Part shown: piece after piece, positions 56,801 to 64,000 of the stretch
Numbering within the stretch: the first letter of the stretch is position 1
Layout of the letters: each line of letters begins with the position of its first letter
Assembly: GCA_009801085.1 (NCBI GenBank)
Contig: VNWV01000012.1
Location: forward strand, 186,001 to 250,000
DNA from: Lasiodiplodia sp. COLG20
Taxonomy: Eukaryota; Ascomycota; Dothideomycetes; Botryosphaeriales; Botryosphaeriaceae
Direction of reading: 5' to 3'
DNA length: 64,000 nucleotides
The notes under the pieces: generated by a model
What the model was told of the DNA's origin: nothing
Databases searched by the model: none
Seen by the model: the letters and a program-made list of their open reading frames with translations, nothing else
Position numbers and translations under genes: made by a program

Positions 56801-59800
56801 GGCGGCAGTTGCCCGCGACCGTGGCCTCCAGCACCCCGGCATGTCCCGTGCCTCCGCAGCGTCGCTTGCGCGAAGGATTCAGCCTACCGCTAGCGCAGGC
56901 CGCTTTGGCCTGGAAAATTCCTTTGACCGCGACCTGCCTGGCCTCAGCGGCGGCGAAAGGGGGGCTCGGCCGCCGTCAACTGATCGCAGCGCTGCTGCTT
57001 CGAGCGCATCTCCGCCATTGGCAAGCAGGGGCCGGCGTGGATCGCTCGCAGGGATCGCCAGCCGACCGCTGCCTCTGGCCTCAGCTGCGCCGCCGACCCG
57101 GGCAGTCTCCACGCGACCGACGGGCGACACGTATGCAGCGAGGACCGTTGGCCGAGGCGAACGGCGGCATCAACGGCGGGCCACGACTCGCAGCGTCGGT
57201 CCCGAGGGGCAGCAGAGGCAAAAAGGGGGGAGAAAAAGATGAGCAGGACCTTGCAGCGGCGCCGATCAGACGGTGTTACTGCACGCAAGAGAGGACGCTG
57301 AGCAGCAGCAGCAGCGGCATCGTCGTCAATCTTGCAGGCCCGCACGCGAATGGTTGCACATCGCTGGCCAGGGCATCCCTTCGCTCGAGTGGCTTCGACC
57401 CAGCGAGACGATCCCGGGTGATCATCACATTGCTTGTTCGCAGGCCGATGTCCATCACTGCCTCGAGCGGCAAAGGGCGTGCTGGCAATCGGGCTCGACC
57501 CGCTGCGGTTGGCTGACGCCTCCAAGCTGCCAATCTGCCCGCCTCCCCATCCATGCGTTCAGCCACTGGCAAACTCTACTGCGTTTCTCGGGTCCTGTGC
57601 GCCCATGTGGCTCCAGGGCCATGCCGCGCGCCTCCCAGCCTGCCTAAACGACTGCCTGTCAGACTGCTGCTTTCGTCAACGACCAACGGCCGCCAGAGGG
57701 CCCAAGCAGGCGGCTCTATCTTTAGCCACGACGACGCTCGTGATCGATAACTCGTACATACAGACAATAACACTCGCGTACCTGCGGCTGATTTGCGCCA
57801 TCGCAGCGTCAGACGCGCTGCCCGCCGACCGGCACGCTACACCCCAGACGGCCACGCAACGCGAACCCGAGTGGTAACGAGCTTAGCCGCATAGCGTAAA
57901 CGGACATGCATCGCGCGCCTGTTTTCTGGATCTGATATGGCGCCGGGAGCTATCTGGACAGCGCTTCAATTCCAACCCGGCCAGGCAAGTACCGCTAGCT
58001 CAGAGCACGGAGTCATCTGAGCAGGTGCAGCCGCACCGCTCATTTACCGCTCTTTTTAAGATCCGCCGCCAAGAACGGAAGGCTTGGGTTAGCCTGCGGA
58101 ATCTGCCCTTAGGCTGCGGAGTGTGCCTTGAGACCATTGGGGCGGACGGCGAAATCGGCGAGTCTATAGGGGACTCGAGCGCGGAGAGGCGCAAATATCG
58201 AACGATAGCGAGCACCAACGCTGGTTGCGCTACCAACGGTGCCGCGCGCGATGGGGCCTTCTCGAAACACCGATAGTCGGGTCTATAGGTGGTGCTTACG
58301 TTGCCGCCTGCACCGAAGATTGGTAGAAAGTTCAGCTAATGGTGTCACTAGCTGCACTAGTAGAGCAGATGTTTGAGATGCAGACCTAGTCGAGAGAAAC
58401 CCTCCGCGGAACCGCCATTGAAGAGCCGGCGACACATGTGCGATAGCTGCCCCTATTCCATCGTACGACGTTGAGCCGAACCACGGTGAGTGGTGGTCCA
58501 AAGTGATGACTTCATTTCATTTTTCATTTGGTGCGTCGATAAATCCTTTCCTGAGTCTATATTGAAAAGTAAGCTTGCGTCACCCGCTTTGTCGCGCAGT
58601 ATTCCAAATTGGCGTCGTCCGTGTTGGTTTTCTGTTTCCGTTCCGTCGGATGCTGGCCTTAATTTCTTTCACGAAGTCTTTCATTGTCTGTGTCTCGGCC
58701 GGACGCTCGACTGCACGAGCCGTTTTTGTCCGGGGGCCACGGTTCCGAGGACCGGGTTTGAGGTTTCACTGCCCTGAGCGCCAGCTGCATATGCCAAAAC
58801 GGGCTGCAGCGTCCTTCTTGTGGGACGATGCGGCAGACGGCGACCTCTCGCGCGGTCACCTGGCCGTCAAGTCGATCCAAGGCCAAGATCAAACGTCAAG
58901 CGCTGTCGATGAGGTCAAGATGTTGCATTAAACGCGGCCCGTGTGACGACGCTACGACACTGTGGTGTATGCCGCGATCAGCATCTTACGCATTATGATC
59001 AACGCCCGACTGCCTCCTGGACCCAATTGTCTCAGATGTGATTGTGTCACTCCGCTAAGAGGACGATCCTTCGAGCGGCCCGCGAGACGGCTCCAAGCCA
59101 AGCAGGTTGGGGGCCGGAGAGGCAGTATAAGCGTATGCTGTGCAAACACGGGAGGAGCTATAGCGAAGCACGAGCATTTCGCTACATCAAACGTTTCTGC
59201 GACGATGACATGCGATGGTTTCGCATAATGTTTACTTTTTTTTTTCTCCGTTGTCACCGCACTTGGCGCTGACTGTGCTTCCATTCCCGTGCTTTCGCAG
59301 GGCCCCAATTATGATCTTCGATCCGCGCCTGTGGACGGGGGGTGCGATTGGCGGCCGACATTCCTTTTTTTTCTCTTCCCTGCCCCCTCAGAAAACCGCA
59401 CCAACCGCGCGTCCGGCTCGGTTGCATTGCTGCCCAGCGCCTGGAGACGAGATGGAGGGGGCGTAGCCGCGCATGCGCGGGCGTCCACGAGACAGAGCTC
59501 ATCCTTCCCTGCTCATGAGGCTCTGCTGGCTCTCGTCAGCGCGGGAGGGACGGGGAGGCGGGCCAACCAGACGGAGCCGAAGAAACTCAGGAGACCTGGT
59601 TTTTCGTTAAAAGAAGGTGCACGCTGACATGAGCATCCGCTTTAGGCGCGTGAGCCGATGCCGTTTTCGCCGGTTTCGACAGGGTTTGCGAGGGCGTGAA
59701 GAAGAGTAGCAGCACCATCATCATCATCACCGCGGCCGACCAGTGAAGTATGTCTGACTTCATCCTGCTGTAACATAGCCAACTTTATTTTTTGGTCCTC

Positions 59801-62800
59801 GCTCTCTCCGCCGCCTTCTCGCTCCCTGCTCGCTCGGTTTCCGCAAGGAGAAAAGGTGGTCATCTGCTCCGGCGCACCCGTTTCCGTGCCCGTTTCCTTC
59901 ATCCCTCCCTTCGTTCTTCTTCTCACGAGCTCTCAAGCGAGCGGAGCTGAGCCCGTCGTACACGCACGCGGGTCCGGCTAAGTGCCTCTGCTCGCTGGTG
60001 GTCCAGCCGTGAGGTGACCTTTGCAGTCGACTTTGTGCGCGTGCGGCCAATAATCCTTCGGTAAAGGATTCCGAGTCATGTCCTCAGGACGAACGGCGGG
60101 CTTGGTTTGCACATGCTCACGCTCACCTCCTCTCTCGCTTGTATACTCTATCTATCACATCCCGGAAAAGGCAGGAGAAGATGTTTCTATTTTTAGACGA
60201 TTCGTGTTGAGTGAGTGCGGGAGAAGGTTGGGTGGGGTTGGTCACAAAAAAATGCAGGATTGCGAAGGAAGCGATCCAGCAACAGAGGACGGGAGTCGCA
60301 AGTGCTGGCCGGCGGGCATGCATCCGAGGCTATGCCACCAGGGCGAATGGAATTGGAGCGGTAAAGAGCCAGGGGTTTGGTCGTTAGGGAAAAGAGCCCG
60401 AATATGGGGTATTCTAGCCGCTGTTCCGGGACGGAGAGTGGACGGGAGGGCCCAGAACGCTGGGCACAAGCAAAAAACAGAGCGACCGCGCCGCGCTGCC
60501 TTGCTGCGCAAGCGCGCGTGCGGACGCGGACATGTCCCCCCCGTCCGTTCTCTTTGGCGAGCGAACAAGGCAAAAGCGCTGATTCGTTGCGGCGCGGGTT
60601 GCTCACTTTTCGGTGATTGGGCCGTTTTGCTCTCTCCCTGCTGCGCGCTGCAACAGACGTCTCGTCGCTCGCGCAACAAGCGGCGCGGCTAGACGAAAGG
60701 ACGGGCATTACCGCCTGTATACCGCATCAGGTTGGGGGCGGTGCGGGGAGGAGACCTGCATCCGCGTCGGCAGTCAGGCCATGGTGATAGGCAACAGCAA
60801 CAGCACGAGTTCGGCGAGCACGACATACCGCACGCGCGCGCCATGCTCTCCCACACACACACCTCTCATCTTAGCAGGGATTCTGGACCGCTCCCGGATC
60901 GCGATAGGATCTCCCGCCTCCCAGGACCCTTCGCGACTCTTTGCCCGTTTTTGCTTCGCTGGACTCGTATCCGGCATTTGCGCTCAGCCTTATCTGCGTT
61001 GCGCTGGCCCGCGAAGAAAAGCAATATTTCCAAGGGCCGGTCTTACCACCACCTCCTTCTCTCCGAGCGTGCCTATGCTTTCGTGAAGAAGTCCAAGCGT
61101 ATACCGACCCATGGCCTAGAATGGCCGGCAATGCGCGGCTCTGCCCGTTGCCGCCGCCACCGGTGCGAGTGACAAGATGCTCCATGATACCCCGGCATTT
61201 GTCAGTCAGGGGCCACTTTGAACAACATGGGTATAGAGAGAAAAATTTCTTCTGATTCTTCAGCTCTATACTGAAAAGCCCCGTCGGCCTGCCCGGTGTT
61301 TGACTATCGATGGGTTGAAAGGCCGGCTTTGGGTCAGAGCATAGGCTTTCGGGGAGGCGTTTTGAGGCTGGCGAGGGTACAGCTCCACCCAGAGGCTTGA
61401 ATTGCACGATCTGAGCGCTGGAAAGAGGCGCGGCGCCACCCGGCCGTTCTCTCTTGGACGGCTGTTCTTCGACGAGCTGAAGGATCGCACTTGTTGATAG
61501 ACTGTCTTCGCAAACGTGTCCGTCCATCAGCGCAACCGGCGGCATTGAGAGCCCTCACTCCTTCGCCCTCATCCAACTGCCGGGCGACGGCGAAATTGCC
61601 TGAAATCAATGCGTACACCGGCCGCCGGAGCGAGTGACCTTGCGAATCCTTCCCCCTCCCCAACAAAAAGCATCTTATCGTTGCGAGCTGAGCTGACTGC
61701 ATTGGAAGAAGCAGCAACCGGCCGACCTACCAACCCCGCTCTGTGATGTCAACGACGAAAACAGCTGCAGCGAGTGACGCATGTCGGGAGAACTAGGTGC
61801 ACTACTGCTCACCAGGAGCGTTGGAGCTGGGTGGATGCGCATGGAACACATATTCCGACACTTGCACGGTTGAACAATTGCTTTAAGGCTCTCTTTAGTT
61901 GCCCTTGGGCAAGTAGGACGCAGGTCAAGGGGGGTCCTTGCCATCTCAGAGAGCCAACTTTGCTTGAGGATGTCGTGCGCGAGATCCGCTTGCTCTGTGT
62001 TGAAGCATGTTCTAAGTGCAGTGTCGAAGCTTCGGTATGGAAGTAGCAGCCCGATGAACTACGGGCACGGCTATCCAGGTCGGCAGTTCTGCTCTACCGG
62101 GCGCCATGATCTGCAACTTTAAGTCGTATGTTTGAACATCATGAAACGTGCGAAGAAGTCTGCGAATTGTCTTGGTACATTGCAAAGGCCTGAACGATAC
62201 GAAGAATGTTTAGCTAGACCAAGGAAGTAACTTTCTCGGATCCATACCCACCGGGCTCTTTGGGGCCTCTAAGCTCCGCCTCAGCAAGATCATGGTTAAG
62301 ATGAAGGCTTGATGTTCAAAAGAAGCTGCCTTTCACGCCGTTGCTTGGAAACGAGCAGTGTTGTGGCTGTCGCTTCTTGACGCCACACCCCGATCGAGCA
62401 TTAACCGATAAAACCGATTCGATTACTGTTAAATCGCTTGACGCGTCGTGTGAGAAGCAGTTTGATCAATTTCCTTCACAAATCTCGGACATCTCGGACC
62501 CGAGTGGTATATGTACAAAGTTTAGGCTAACGGCCACTGGCAATTCTACGGGCACTTATCACGGGAATCTTCTCGGAGGTGACTAAATCACGCTCGCAGG
62601 ACCCTGTAGGTACCCAAATGGCACGCCTGGTCTCCGGTAAGCTACCCCGCATTATCGGAAATATCTCGAATTACCGCGCATCCAACGCACGTCCTCGACA
62701 GCTTCTTCTCGGCTCTTGAGCTTTTCTTTGACTCATGGGCTTTAGTTTGAGACCGTAATTGCCGCAGCTTCGCTCTTGCGTGATATAGTAAGCACACGCT

Positions 62801-64000
62801 TATATCAATAATCGTCGTGGACGGTGCGGAATTCCCCGGGGTCATGCGGCGGGCATGATGAATCCGGGGGTCTGTACACATGGGAAATGCCGTGTCCGTT
62901 TTCGTGTTGGACGATCCGAGGCGCATTGATGCCTTTAGCGAGCGGTTGCGGCGGCCGGCTCGCTTGCATATCAGGGACTTACGCGCGTTCACCGTGGAAA
63001 AATAGAACTTTCTTTGGTTCCCTGAAAGTCAATCAGCTCCGTGCTGGACCGAGAACCAGGAAACCTTCTCATGGGTTTTAGTCATGGTCACTGCATATAT
63101 GTTCCCTCTGATATGTTTTGCACAGACCACATCTATATCCTGTTTGAGCGTTTCTATATTTTGCACGCATAGAAACCCAAAATTAGGGCTTGAGAAGGCC
63201 GTAGTAGGTTCGAGTAGAACTAGTACGCCTAACAAGTGCGTGTTTCAATCCTGAGATAACGAATATAGGTCTATTTTTAGCTGTGTATCATCGTTAGCAG
63301 CAGTTAGATTACATAAGAAATCAATTACACGCGATAGCTTGCTGGTTGTTAGTTATTGTATTCTGCAGTATGTCATTCAGTATACGTTTGTATTTGATTG
63401 TCATTGTTCTCGCCGTACTCTGTGGTATACCAGGCAAAATGTGAGCCCCTTCAGCCATAAGCGAATCTTCATTTTTTCCCTGCTTCACCTCTATCGCGCA
63501 ACTATTTCTTGAAACGCTGTATTCTATCCTCAACATTCTAGATGCCTAAGGACACGTAGTGTACTTTAGTTAAGGAGATTCAGTCCCGAGCCAAGCAAGC
63601 ATCCAACAATTCATAAACACTCATTACAAGTGATACTACTAGCATGCTATCAAATTCGTGTCACATCACGTCAATAGCACATACACAAATCGTTCTCAAA
63701 GCGTCGGAAAAAGAATCATCGACTCAGAGGCTTTAAAGTTCCTACACTAACGTAGGTGTTTTTTTTTTTAAAAAAAAAAATACACTTATGTTACAACGCT
63801 ATATTACCTGTTTAAGAACACGATCAAGCAAACCTCTCAACCGTACTGAAAGAGTGAGGCGGTTGAATATGATCTGAGATCTCCATTTAACGTAATGGCT
63901 GTTTGATACTCTTGATATAATGGGCCCTACGGTTGTTCTGTTGACAAAGCGGCCTTTATAGGCTCAGAATTCGCAGGTATACTTGTTATAAGACATCCTT
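53888..64000. other. 10-kb stretch without a recognisable gene
   Basis: From 53.9 to about 57.9 kb the DNA is very GC-rich and all six frames are open by composition, giving Arg/Ala/Cys-rich frames with no family features. From 58 to 62 kb GC falls, and from 62.6 kb onward it is AT-richer. I found no tRNA, rRNA, transposase or intact gene. The left end should hold the leader and promoter of the FlbC-like gene. Confidence 0.5.
63748..63793. repeat. T11A11 hairpin with flanking inverted arms
   Basis: A run of eleven T is followed directly by eleven A (63759-63780). The flanks TAACGTAGGTG (left) and TACACTTATGTTA (right) are near-complementary, differing at two G/A positions. Together they form a 46-base near-perfect palindrome. 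Confidence 0.85.

Noticed and set aside
60871..61545. A 224-codon minus-strand open frame starting with ATG
   Set aside because: Parts look protein-like, but no family features or neighbours support it, and other long frames overlap it on the plus strand. Transcript evidence would be needed.
1..64000. tRNA genes, CRISPR arrays, intact transposons and telomere repeats
   Set aside because: I looked for B-box-like GGTTCGA words, regular spaced repeats, transposase or reverse-transcriptase motifs and TTAGGG runs, and saw none that held up. A tRNAscan and repeat-masker run would be decisive.

Overview
The window looks like nuclear DNA of a filamentous ascomycete (Pezizomycotina). The genes are broken by many 45-90 nt GT-AG introns with CTAAC/CTGAC-like branch sites. 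A lone 5S rRNA gene sits among protein genes, as is common in these fungi. The family set is typical: Zn2Cys6 regulator, CorA-like membrane protein, fungal Trk, FlbC-like zinc finger, septin-type Hsl1/Gin4 kinase. I cannot name the genus. All exon joins were worked out by eye; nearly all spliced lengths came out divisible by three, which I used as a check.

Left part (1-13 kb), accessory in character: a complete cytochrome P450 with an odd first intron; a low-complexity coding relic; a 5S rRNA gene on the minus strand; a 90-residue orphan gene; a CorA-like two-helix membrane protein; a 956-residue protein joining a protein kinase to a von Willebrand A (vWA)-like domain; and a decayed C2H2 zinc-finger gene that keeps its splice sites but has five stop codons and a frameshift at a CT microsatellite.

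Middle part (16-33 kb), metabolic and transport: a PRXL2/AhpC-TSA-type redox protein; a secreted GH31 glycosidase of the sulfoquinovosidase type; a small single-helix, probably mitochondrial protein; a secreted SnoaL-like protein; a fumarase/aspartase-superfamily lyase transcribed divergently from a Zn2Cys6 regulator across a 291-bp shared promoter; and a Trk potassium transporter. SnoaL, lyase and regulator may form a small catabolic unit.

Housekeeping block (33-42 kb): ATP synthase subunit d, NAC alpha and ribosomal protein eL14 on the minus strand, with an MDR reductase and a Nup53/Nup35-type nucleoporin on the plus strand. A degenerate direct repeat lies between the reductase and eL14.

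Right part (45-64 kb), regulatory: a long Hsl1/Gin4-type morphogenesis kinase and an FlbC-like conidiation regulator, both on the minus strand and both preceded by long non-coding DNA. From 53.9 kb to the end (about 10 kb) I recognise no gene. This stretch is GC-rich at first and AT-richer at the end, where a T11A11 hairpin lies.
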